In this document: piece after piece, positions 31,101 through 38,414 of the stretch | Numbering within the stretch: position 1 is the stretch's first letter | How the letters are laid out: every line of letters begins with the position of its first letter | From: Patescibacteria group bacterium | GTDB lineage: Bacteria; Patescibacteriota; Doudnabacteria; UBA920 | Direction of reading: 5' to 3' | DNA length: 44,788 nucleotides | Assembly: GCA_013387205.1 (NCBI GenBank) | Contig: WARV01000013.1 | Span: 1-44,788, forward strand | Position numbers and translations under genes: made by a program | Notes under the pieces: model-generated | What the model was told of the DNA's origin: nothing | What the model saw: only the letters and a program-made list of their open reading frames with translations | Databases searched by the model: none

Positions 31101-31433
31101 CTACTGTTTTAACCTATAAAACACTCCCTGCCCGATTTCCCCAACCTGCTCCAAAGCTCCCTTCTGTTCCAGTTCATTCAAATACCTTTCGGCCGACGCA
31201 TTGGAAACACCCAGCACCTTCTCCACTATATTATTAGTCAGCTCAGGATAATCTTTGGCCATCTCCAAAATCTTTTTGAGATGTTCCTGCTTTTGGTCAA
31301 CCTGTGCCTGGTTGATAATTTTCGCCTCAGCGTTCACACTGTGCTGTTCGTTTTTTTGCCGGACTCTCTTTAGCGATTCGAATATTATCCAAGCCAGAGC
31401 AAATCCCGCAAGAAAAAATATTGCATACCACAT
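31101..31433 (-). CDS. membrane-anchored winged-helix protein
   Basis: A 110-residue protein with one N-terminal membrane segment (YAIFFLAGFALAWIIFES, residues 3-20), a charged linker (EAKIINQAQVDQKQEHLKK), and a C-terminal winged helix: LTNNIVEKVLGVSNASAERY, LNELEQKGALEQVGEIGQG, VFYRLKQ. This is the pattern of a DNA-binding domain held at the membrane. It could sense or report envelope state; inference. No operon partners. Confidence 0.75.
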   Translation of the reverse strand: MWYAIFFLAGFALAWIIFESLKRVRQKNEQHSVNAEAKIINQAQVDQKQEHLKKILEMAKDYPELTNNIVEKVLGVSNASAERYLNELEQKGALEQVGEIGQGVFYRLKQ

Positions 31434-31490
31434 AATGTTACGTGTTAATGGTCTCTACCACAAAGATACTACTATTTCATGAAAAAAGCA

Positions 31491-31532
31491 AAAAAGAGCC
31501 CGGATTGCAGTAGCTAAATGACAATCCGGGCT
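31491..31532 (-). terminator. strong intrinsic terminator
   Basis: AGCCCGGATTG/CAATCCGGGCT 11-bp stem, then CTCTTTTTTG on the minus strand. Confidence 0.85.
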
Positions 31533-31600
31533 TAGGTTCACCAAACGAGGAGGAATGTTTGGGAACACCTAAAAATACGCTTTCCTCCTTAATATATTAA
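31491..31600 (-). ncRNA. candidate small structured RNA with SD/anti-SD arms
   Basis: A minus-strand unit ending in a strong terminator (31491-31532). The body folds as TTAGG/CCTAA with CAAAC/GTTTG (31532-31572), whose loop holds TCCTCC; the preceding strand has GGAGGAA, and the two pair over eight bases (31548-31555 with 31582-31589). On the plus strand the same site shows AGGAGG followed by ATG and five codons. A weak -10-like TATCAT/TATATT lies just upstream on the minus strand. Which strand is expressed is not settled. Confidence 0.5.
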
Positions 31601-31640
31601 ATGATATAATTTTAATGCCTACTGGCAAAAAAGAGGGTTT

Positions 31641-32090
31641 ATGAGCACGCAACTTGCAAAAGGTGTTAGCCTGGAAAACGGCTTAGAATTGGTATCGCCC
31701 GATGGTAAACGATTCAAGATCGCCTATATCAAAGGACGGCTTGCAATCTTAACATCCACGCCGGACATTACTGTGGTCATTCCCGTTAAAAAATACTCGC
31801 TCGGTTTCCTCAACACCAGCACCCCAGTTAACGGCAACACGGCTTATATTTCCGTGGAAGTCGAAGGAAAAAACCAAGGACTGCACCATTCAGTAGAGGT
31901 CACTGTAGGCAACTCCTCCACCGGGACAAAAACTGACCCTATCTTCCAGCCGCCTAAGATGATAGTCAGGGCCAACGAAACAATGAACGGAACCGTTGAC
32001 ATCTCTTTCTATTCGCCCTGGCGCACCACTTCGTCTATGGGAAAGTTGAGGGGTGATTTTCCCCCTTCAGGTACGAGGCAGTTTGCATGA
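31641..32090 (+). CDS. hypothetical soluble protein (149 aa), standalone
   Basis: A 149-residue protein beginning MSTQLAKGVSLENGLELVSP. Beta-rich; DITVVIPVKKYSLGFLNTST and VEGKNQGLHHSVEVTVGN are its clearest stretches. No signal peptide, membrane segment or catalytic motif. GAGGG lies close to the ATG. GC appears higher than in neighbours, with a 30-bp palindromic terminator behind. No family recognised. Confidence 0.65.
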   Translation: MSTQLAKGVSLENGLELVSPDGKRFKIAYIKGRLAILTSTPDITVVIPVKKYSLGFLNTSTPVNGNTAYISVEVEGKNQGLHHSVEVTVGNSSTGTKTDPIFQPPKMIVRANETMNGTVDISFYSPWRTTSSMGKLRGDFPPSGTRQFA

Positions 32091-32102
32091 GGAAAATCTT
32101 AG

Positions 32103-32141
32103 AGCCATTCGAGCACGCGTGCTCGAATGGCTTTTCTTTTT
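32103..32141 (+). terminator. terminator built from a perfect 30-bp palindrome without loop
   Basis: AGCCATTCGAGCACG (32103-32117) is directly followed by its exact complement (32118-32132), then TTTTCTTTTT. A loop must form by opening the centre CGCG. Confidence 0.92.
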
Positions 32142-32347
32142 GCGCCGCTAAGACAATAGCTTATATTCGACGGAAATTGAAAACAAGACTTACTTAAGGC
32201 AAATTAATTTAAGCTGCGCTGATTGTTGTTTTAAAAACAACAATTATTTTTTTTTATTCCAAAATTAAAACAGCTTTTGTCCTGAGCCGGCCAATTTTAT
32301 TGTATTGCAAAAAAAAGTTTGTTACCATAAAATTCCAAACTAAAAAA

Positions 32348-32458
32348 ATGGGGAAAAAATTACTAACAATTAAAAAAATCGCTTTAAGCGCTAATCCCGA
32401 AGCATTCTTCGGCGGCGCTTTTTCATTTTCCTATTTTTGGGTTTGGGCAGAACAATAA
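32348..32458 (+). CDS. possible small peptide (36 aa) in the leader
   Basis: MGKKLLTIKKIALSANPEAF then FGGAFSFSYFWVWAEQ; basic N-terminus and aromatic C-terminus. No ribosome binding site, and the terminator-like hairpin lies inside it. It could be a leader peptide or chance. Confidence 0.25.
   Translation: MGKKLLTIKKIALSANPEAFFGGAFSFSYFWVWAEQ
32386..32424 (+). terminator. terminator-like hairpin ahead of the PA14 gene
   Basis: AAGCGC/GCGCTT and CCGAAG/CTTCGG stems followed by TTTTTC, 64 bases before the ATG at 32489. Confidence 0.5.
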
Positions 32459-32488
32459 ATATTAACCCAAAAGTAATTTTATTAAAAC

Positions 32489-34537
32489 ATGAAAAGTCGA
32501 ACTCTTCAAACTCTTCCAAAACCAAAAAACAAATTAATAAAAAACCTTAGCTTAGCGTTTTTATTGTCGGCAGTTTTAATTGCGCCTTTTGCCAAATTGG
32601 GACATAATACCGTCCCAACCGCGCAAGCTGCCACGCTCACCGGCTACTCCTTGAATAACTTAAGGAGCATAGACGTGATGAAATACACCAAAGACACCAT
32701 GGCCAACCAGCCGTCAGACACGGTCATTAATAATTTGGTAAATACCGTTGCCGGCATGAACGTAAATTATATCGCCGTCTCTATCCCTATGGATCCGGAC
32801 AGCGATTACCCGGCCGGCAGCAAGCCTAGCCCCAGAACTGCTTACCAGGTCACCCAAAAATGGGCTGATGCCATCCACCAAAAAGGATTGCACGTCATTT
32901 GGCGCGGCACCTGGTCGGGCATAGAAGGCATTTATGGCTTTCCAAAGCGCGTGGGCAGTAACCGCTTCCCTGTGGGAACCGCGGCCAGCGCGCCGACTGA
33001 CGGCAGCAATACCTGGCTCGGCAAAACTTACCAATATATAGTGAATAACCCGTCGTTCTTTACAGACGGCGACATTTGGGCGCCGCTGCCGGAAAGGACA
33101 GAAGGGATATTTTCTGACAGCACTTCGTTCATCCCGTCCGACGGAGCCGGCCTTCAAGCCAACTACACCAATTTCTCAACTGACCTGAAAAAAACTTCGG
33201 ACGCGGCTTTCGCTAAAATCGGCAAAAACATGCTGACCGGCATGACTGCCAATAATTATTCAGAAGTCATGAGCACCTGGCTGCCACAATCTTTGTTTGA
33301 CGCCACTGGCGTTACGGCCATCGACTACTACGGCATTAACCACACGCCGCAAGAAGTCGACAGCGACTTGAGGAAAATGTATGCCATGCACGGCAAGCCA
33401 ATCTTCTTGCAGGAATGGGGAGATTATTGGAACCAAAATATGAGCCAGGCAGACAGGACCAATTATCTGAACCAGATTTACGCAGTCTTGCAAAAACTTT
33501 CCAGTGATGGAGTTTTGGCCGGCTTTAACTATTGGGGAGGATGGGATAATAATGCGGAAGGCGTGCTGACTAGAAGCGGCGATAATTTTGCCTTAAACTA
33601 CAGGGGGCAGATTTTATCTAACTTCTATAAATCATTCAGTTCAAACCCAACGCCAACACCTACGCCGACCCCCACACCAACACCCACTCCAACTCCTACC
33701 CCTACTCCGACTCCAACCGCTCCTCCAAGCAGCACATCTTGCCCTGCTCCGGCAAATAACGCCTTTACCGGCTGTTATTACAACGGACAAAACTTTAACA
33801 CACTCGCTGCAACCAGGACAGATAATGCCATCAACTTTGACTGGAACAGCGGAAGTCCAATTAGCGGAGTGTCTGGAAACCTTTATTCGGTCAGGTGGGA
33901 AGGCAACTTTAACTTCAACGGAGGCGACTACACCTTTAATATGACCAGCGACGACGGCTCGAGGTTATATATAGACGGCCAATTGGCCATTGATATGTGG
34001 CGCGACCAGGCAGCCACGACCAAATCGGTCACTAAAACTTTGACTGCTGGCACCCATGATATCAAAATGGAATACTACCAGGCTTTTGGTGGCGATATAG
34101 CCAGGCTAAACTGGAGCCAAAGCTCATCTGCTCCAGCACCCACCACTCCTCCAACCACACCTCCTGTTACCACAAGCGGGTTTACAGGCAGCTACTATAA
34201 AGGCACTAACTTTAACCAGCTGTTAATGACCAGGAACGATACCACTATAAACTTTAATTGGGGCAGCGGTTCGCCCGCTCCAATAGTTCCGGTCGACCAG
34301 TTTTCCGCGCGCTGGGTTGGTGATTTCAATTTCAATCCCGGCACATACACTTTCTATTTGAATTCCGATGACGGATCGAGATTGTATATAGACGGGCAGC
34401 TGGTTTTGGACTGGTGGTCAGATCATGCTTCTGGCACCCGAACCGTCACCAAAACTTTGTCCGGCGGTGTTCACAACATCAAAATGGAATACTATGAAGC
34501 TTACGGCGGTGCCGTGGCTAAGTTGTATTGGCGGTAA
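32489..34537 (+). CDS. secreted glycoside-hydrolase-like protein with two PA14 domains
   Basis: A 682-residue exported protein. Signal peptide to about residue 48 (LAFLLSAVLIAPFAKLGHNT, then AQA-A). Residues 50-385 form a TIM-barrel-like domain with VIWRGTWSGIEGIYGFPKR, a DGDIWAPLPERTEGI strand (Glu202) and GKPIFLQEWGDY (Glu309): the two glutamates sit where clan GH-A acid/base and nucleophile would be. A Pro-Thr linker (starting near residue 388) leads to two PA14 carbohydrate-binding domains, each with SDDGSRLYIDGQL. Predicted to bind and cut a glycan outside the cell; the substrate is unknown and hydrolase activity is inferred. A homologue is encoded opposite at 34823-36112. Confidence 0.82.
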   Translation: MKSRTLQTLPKPKNKLIKNLSLAFLLSAVLIAPFAKLGHNTVPTAQAATLTGYSLNNLRSIDVMKYTKDTMANQPSDTVINNLVNTVAGMNVNYIAVSIPMDPDSDYPAGSKPSPRTAYQVTQKWADAIHQKGLHVIWRGTWSGIEGIYGFPKRVGSNRFPVGTAASAPTDGSNTWLGKTYQYIVNNPSFFTDGDIWAPLPERTEGIFSDSTSFIPSDGAGLQANYTNFSTDLKKTSDAAFAKIGKNMLTGMTANNYSEVMSTWLPQSLFDATGVTAIDYYGINHTPQEVDSDLRKMYAMHGKPIFLQEWGDYWNQNMSQADRTNYLNQIYAVLQKLSSDGVLAGFNYWGGWDNNAEGVLTRSGDNFALNYRGQILSNFYKSFSSNPTPTPTPTPTPTPTPTPTPTPTPTAPPSSTSCPAPANNAFTGCYYNGQNFNTLAATRTDNAINFDWNSGSPISGVSGNLYSVRWEGNFNFNGGDYTFNMTSDDGSRLYIDGQLAIDMWRDQAATTKSVTKTLTAGTHDIKMEYYQAFGGDIARLNWSQSSSAPAPTTPPTTPPVTTSGFTGSYYKGTNFNQLLMTRNDTTINFNWGSGSPAPIVPVDQFSARWVGDFNFNPGTYTFYLNSDDGSRLYIDGQLVLDWWSDHASGTRTVTKTLSGGVHNIKMEYYEAYGGAVAKLYWR

Positions 34538-34586
34538 ACAAGAATCCAGAATATGGAAAGAAGCTAAAATTCAGGAGCAATCAAAC

Positions 34587-34661
34587 AAGGGGCATCCTTG
34601 CGTAGCGCAAGGATGCCCCTTATAACATCTGATAAATGGCTCAACCGTGGGTTGAGCCATT
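34587..34661 (-). repeat. compound two-hairpin element (A plus B), copy 3
   Basis: Opposite orientation to copies 1 and 2. A (34635-34661): AATGGCTCAACC/GGTTGAGCCATT, 12 bp, three-base loop. B (34587-34621): 16-bp arms starting AAGGGGCATCCTTGCG with a three-base centre. Flanked by the ends of two convergent genes. Confidence 0.85.
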
Positions 34662-34697
34662 CATTTGCCCATATTTATTGACTTTTCTTAACCCCGT

Positions 34698-34739
34698 TAA
34701 TTCTTCCTAACTTGACGGCCGTCAAGTTAGGAAGAATTA
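34698..34739. repeat. 42-bp perfect loopless palindrome
   Basis: Left half TAATTCTTCCTAACTTGACG-G, right half its exact complement, with the centre between 34718 and 34719 (GACGG|CCGTC). It lies 84 bases past the end of the minus-strand hydrolase gene, and no T-run follows on either strand within five bases. Confidence 0.9.
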
Positions 34740-34822
34740 GTAAAACAACCATATTCCCGCATATTCTCGGAGAACGGGCTAAAGTTTGGTTTCCGGAAAT
34801 TAACGTTTGACCGATTTTGGAT

Positions 34823-36112
34823 TTACTTTTGCCAAAACTTTGGCCAGGGTGAAACGAGGGTTGCATTTGCCGTATAGGAAGCGTCCTGGTTAAATTCAGT
34901 TTTATAGCGCATGCTGCCAAAACCATTTTTCTCAAAAACCAATGCCATCTCCCCTGCTGGCACTAATAAGTAATAATTTCCATTCGCGTCCGTGGTCGCG
35001 AAATAAGAACCTCCTTCTATTCTAACTGTAACACCGCTGATTTTACTCCCGAATTCATCTTTAACCTGTCCTTGGATAACAGCCGGCTTAAAATAATTTT
35101 TAATGGCATCAACTGCGGGTTTAAAACTGCCATCATCGCGCAAAAGGGCTGTTAAACCTCCCTGCAGCGTCCAGTAATTTACTGCCGGGATTAGATTTTT
35201 GTGGTTATAAAATACATCCATTAATCCTTTGATAAACTGCGCTTGCTGGTTTTCATCCATAGGGCCGTTAATATCCGAAATCGGTGCGCCAAATTCCCCA
35301 ATCGCTATTTTTGACTGGTATAAGTTATTTAAATATCCGATATCCAAAGACATCTGCTTTGGATCGCTGACATAATGGTCTATCACTACAACGCTACCAA
35401 TTTTATCAACCACGGATTTGGAAAGGATCTCCTTGGCAACGCTGCCGTTAACAGAAAAATAGCCGCAAGAAATATTTTTGCCGATAGTCTTAAAAGCATC
35501 CCGGCAGGAAGAAAAAGACTTGGGCAAAAAATCCAGCAGCGCGGCTTTATTCTGCGGCGAGGCAAAGGGATTGCCCAAAATCCCATTCTCCGGCTCAGGC
35601 GCCGGGGTAAAAATGTCGCCATCCTGAAAAATTTCCGGATGGCTTGTTATAAACGCATAAGTTTTTTGGACGTGCTGCTGCGCGCTGGCCATTTTTGGAT
35701 AATTGAACCAGCCTTCCCAACCGGAAAAATTACCCCTAAACCAAACCGCCAAATCATTTTCACGCGCCTTATTCACCCACAGTTTTAAAAACGGGACAAA
35801 CTCCTCATCATAAGGCGTACCCAAAGAAACGCAATTAGCACCCAAAGATTTTATTGCCGCCATCTGGTTATTAATAAGAGCTTCCAGTTCCGCTTGTCTG
35901 CCTTTCCAGCCACGGGCAGTATCGCGGGAAAATTTCACGGTGTCCACGCACTGGTATTGCCATAACGAAGCCTGCACGGTTTGGCTGTTTAGGCTAAAAG
36001 CAATAACCGGTTCGGCCTTAATTTTATTCATATAAAACCAGGCCATGGCGGCAATAACGACCGCCAAGGCAAACAAAATAACTATCATCAAAATTTTTTT
36101 ATGGTTTTTCAT
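34823..36112 (-). CDS. membrane-anchored hydrolase-like protein, paralogue of the PA14 protein
   Basis: A 429-residue protein with an N-terminal membrane anchor (residues 7-27, ILMIVILFALAVVIAAMAW). The barrel-like domain matches the PA14 protein segment by segment: VDTVKFSRDTARG, VWFRGNFSGWEGWFNYPK, DGDIFTPAPEPENGI (Glu173) and SKIAIGEFGAP (Glu273). Instead of PA14 domains, residues ~344-425 form a carboxypeptidase-regulatory-like fold (VIQGQVKDEFGSKISGVTVR, TDANGNYYLLV). Likely a glycan-acting enzyme held at the cell surface. Its start overlaps the end of the upstream GNAT by 14 bases, so it is in the polysaccharide operon. Confidence 0.8.
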   Translation of the reverse strand: MKNHKKILMIVILFALAVVIAAMAWFYMNKIKAEPVIAFSLNSQTVQASLWQYQCVDTVKFSRDTARGWKGRQAELEALINNQMAAIKSLGANCVSLGTPYDEEFVPFLKLWVNKARENDLAVWFRGNFSGWEGWFNYPKMASAQQHVQKTYAFITSHPEIFQDGDIFTPAPEPENGILGNPFASPQNKAALLDFLPKSFSSCRDAFKTIGKNISCGYFSVNGSVAKEILSKSVVDKIGSVVVIDHYVSDPKQMSLDIGYLNNLYQSKIAIGEFGAPISDINGPMDENQQAQFIKGLMDVFYNHKNLIPAVNYWTLQGGLTALLRDDGSFKPAVDAIKNYFKPAVIQGQVKDEFGSKISGVTVRIEGGSYFATTDANGNYYLLVPAGEMALVFEKNGFGSMRYKTEFNQDASYTANATLVSPWPKFWQK

Positions 36113-37220
36113 TTTTCACCACGAAATTATTTTTTCTGCCATCAAAATAATTTTTGACTTTAACGGCAAAACTTTTCCTGGCCAAATATATTTTGTGGTA
36201 AGTTTCATTTTCATAAAGCTTGTCTTTAGCCCTTTTTGCCCTGCTTGCCAAAATCCACCACCATCTTACAAATATATTTTTTGCGTAAAACACATTGTAC
36301 TGCTTATAGGACAAAGGCGTGAACTCCCTCTTAAAACGGCTGACCCCCCTGGAAAAATCAAAAATAGAAAAGTCTTCCCGGTAAAGCGACGGGCAGCGGT
36401 AATAAAGCAGCATTTTTCCGGGAGCCAAAAAGTTGAATTTTTTCTTGTAAGATGTCTTGTAGAAATGGTAAACTCCGCCATAAGCGAAATTAATGCTGAA
36501 AATTGCCGGCTCGCCGTCAAAGAAAAGCACGTCGACAGTCAACTGGCCTCCAAAACGTCTTGCCAATTCCCGGTAAAATTCTTTTTCTTTCCCGCCTCCA
36601 AAAGTAGCCAGGCCATTTTCCCTTTTGGCGCTGTCTTCGTCTAAGACAAAAGCGATTTCCAAACCTTTTAAGTTGTCATCCTTGTAAGTTTTAAGTGACA
36701 GATGTTCTTTATATTTTCTCGCTTTTCTTAAAACTTGGGCTTCCCTTTTTTTCGAAAAATACGAATAGGGGTTTTTACCCAAAAACAGAAAGGGGCTGGC
36801 GGATGCCTCCAAAGCAAAAAAATCCGCACCGGTTACTTTAAAAAACCCGACAGTTTCAAAACCCGTTTCGGGCAAGTAAAAATCGCCTGTTTTTTTCAAA
36901 AAGCCCATTAGCGCGCAAAAAATTTCCGGATCATTTTCTAAAACCAGCAGCGGCAATTTGTTTAAGTGCCCGCCTCCCGGGCAAGTCAAAGTTTTTATGC
37001 CAAAAACCTTTTCCCTTAATACCGGCAAAACGGCCACAATCTGGTTACTGTCTAAAGCTACAACCAGGCTGAAGTTCTTTACAATACCCGCCTCAAGCAA
37101 AGATAAAAACCACTCCGGCGAATTGAAAATATGGGGACAGACGGACCTGCCCCATAGCTGCCGCCATTCTGAAACCAGCTGGCCGCTTATTTGATTATGC
37201 TCAATGATTTGTATAGACAT
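36099..37220 (-). CDS. CelD/BioF2-type GNAT acyltransferase, copy 1
   Basis: The 373-residue protein belongs to the acetyltransferase-like family of CelD/BioF2 (PF13480). Seen: HIFNSPEWFLSLLEAG, AVLPVLREKVFG, YSYFSKKREAQVLRKARKYK, FDFSRGVSRFKREFTPLSYK and IFVRWWW. Such proteins act in polysaccharide or cell-wall modification, transferring acyl or aminoacyl groups. It is ~34% different in overall feel but clearly homologous to the gene at 37330-38409. Cotranscribed with the hydrolase paralogue. Specific substrate unknown. Confidence 0.8.
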   Translation of the reverse strand: MSIQIIEHNQISGQLVSEWRQLWGRSVCPHIFNSPEWFLSLLEAGIVKNFSLVVALDSNQIVAVLPVLREKVFGIKTLTCPGGGHLNKLPLLVLENDPEIFCALMGFLKKTGDFYLPETGFETVGFFKVTGADFFALEASASPFLFLGKNPYSYFSKKREAQVLRKARKYKEHLSLKTYKDDNLKGLEIAFVLDEDSAKRENGLATFGGGKEKEFYRELARRFGGQLTVDVLFFDGEPAIFSINFAYGGVYHFYKTSYKKKFNFLAPGKMLLYYRCPSLYREDFSIFDFSRGVSRFKREFTPLSYKQYNVFYAKNIFVRWWWILASRAKRAKDKLYENETYHKIYLARKSFAVKVKNYFDGRKNNFVVKNEKP

Positions 37221-37329
37221 AAAGACGTAATTTCAAATATCAAATTTCAAATTCCAAATAAAATTCCAATGTCCAATTTTCAATGGCCAATTACTGCATT
37301 TTTGACATTGGGTATTGGTTATCGGATAT
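37221..37329. repeat. aatttcaaat-type inverted repeat between the two GNAT genes
   Basis: Words such as caaatttcaaat on the left mirror atttgtaatttgaaattt on the right, with ccaatgtcc / gacattggg in the middle. A long imperfect hairpin of more than 100 bases. Confidence 0.72.
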
Positions 37330-38409
37330 TTATTTGATATTTGTTATTTGTAATTTGAAATTTACTAATTTTTTTTTCAACTCCAAATACGGCCTGTAAA
37401 AATATTTATTCCCGACCAGCTTTTCGCGCAAACTGGCCGTGAGCCGCCACCAAAATCTTACAAAAAAATTCTGGGCATAGAACAAATCAAACTGGCGGTA
37501 AGAAAGTTCCGCAAATTCCCGTTTTAAAGCGGTGTCGCCGCGGGCAAAATCAAAAATTTCAAAGCCGTCTTTTTTAAGCCTGGGGGCGGAATGGTAAAGC
37601 AATATTTTTCGCGGCGACAAATTGCCGAAACTTTTGTCGTAAGCCGTATTGCAGGAATAAAATATTTTTTTATGGATAAAGCCCATTTCAAAAGCAATGG
37701 GAAACCCGCCAAAAAGAAGCGTGCATACCAAAAAATTTTTCCCGAAATTTTTTGCTATCTTCCCGTAAAATTCCCTATCCGCGGCATTTACAAAAGTCGC
37801 CATGCCTTTTTCTCTTTTTGAGCTCCTTTGGTCAATTTCAAAAGCAACGTTTAAGCCTTCGCTTCCCTCAAAACACTTAAAAGACAGTTTGTCCTTGAAT
37901 TTTTCCATCTGCTTGAAAATCTTCTTTTGCCTTTTCCGGGGCAGCTTTGCCAGCGGATCGCCGCGCAGTGAAAAATACCGGTTAATTGAAGATTGCCGAA
38001 AAATTAAACCAGGATTCTTCTTTTTAATTTCCAACGCCAGCGCTTCGTCGAGCTCTGACAGATAAAAATTTTTTAAAGAAAAAAGAAGCGAAGCCAATAC
38101 CGTAAACAAATTGCGGCCGGCCTGGTTTTTAACCAATAATGCCGCTTTGCCTAAATGCTTTCCCCCGGGAAAGCATTGCACGGCTACGCCGTATCTAAAC
38201 TCCTCGCGCAAAGACAGGACGGCTGCCAGGCCGTCTTTATCCCGGATGAATATCGCTTTGCACGAGCCTGAAGGGTAATATTCTTGGCACGCCAAAAACC
38301 ACGAAGGCGAATTAAAAGAATGGGCACCATCCGCCCTTTCCCATAGCTGCTGCCACTCGGCCAAAAGCGCATCGTCTAATTTTTCATATTCCGAAGTGTG
38401 GATTGGCAT
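37330..38409 (-). CDS. CelD/BioF2-type GNAT acyltransferase, copy 2
   Basis: A 359-residue paralogue of the preceding gene: HSFNSPSWFLACQEYYPSGS, AAVLSLREEFRYG, KRQKKIFKQMEKFKDKLSF, FDFARGDTALKREFAELSYR and FFVRFWW line up with copy 1. Duplicate members side by side suggest paired or sequential transfers to one glycan. It starts five bases after the stop of the GT-C enzyme upstream. Confidence 0.8.
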   Translation of the reverse strand: MPIHTSEYEKLDDALLAEWQQLWERADGAHSFNSPSWFLACQEYYPSGSCKAIFIRDKDGLAAVLSLREEFRYGVAVQCFPGGKHLGKAALLVKNQAGRNLFTVLASLLFSLKNFYLSELDEALALEIKKKNPGLIFRQSSINRYFSLRGDPLAKLPRKRQKKIFKQMEKFKDKLSFKCFEGSEGLNVAFEIDQRSSKREKGMATFVNAADREFYGKIAKNFGKNFLVCTLLFGGFPIAFEMGFIHKKIFYSCNTAYDKSFGNLSPRKILLYHSAPRLKKDGFEIFDFARGDTALKREFAELSYRQFDLFYAQNFFVRFWWRLTASLREKLVGNKYFYRPYLELKKKLVNFKLQITNIK

Positions 38410-38414
38410 ATTTT

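Larger units (their letters stand above)
32142..32488. other. 350-base leader and gap before the PA14 protein
   Basis: Holds a 23-bp palindrome (32222-32244, one-base centre) followed by TATTTTTTTTT, which acts like a plus-strand terminator, and a second hairpin (32386-32424: AAGCGC/GCGCTT with CCGAAG/CTTCGG inside) followed by TTTTTC. The latter overlaps the small frame below. A regulated leader for the downstream gene is possible. Confidence 0.5.

Noticed and set aside
34425-34625. 66-codon plus-strand frame overlapping the PA14 gene end
   Set aside because: It crosses the stop and palindrome B and has no ribosome binding site.
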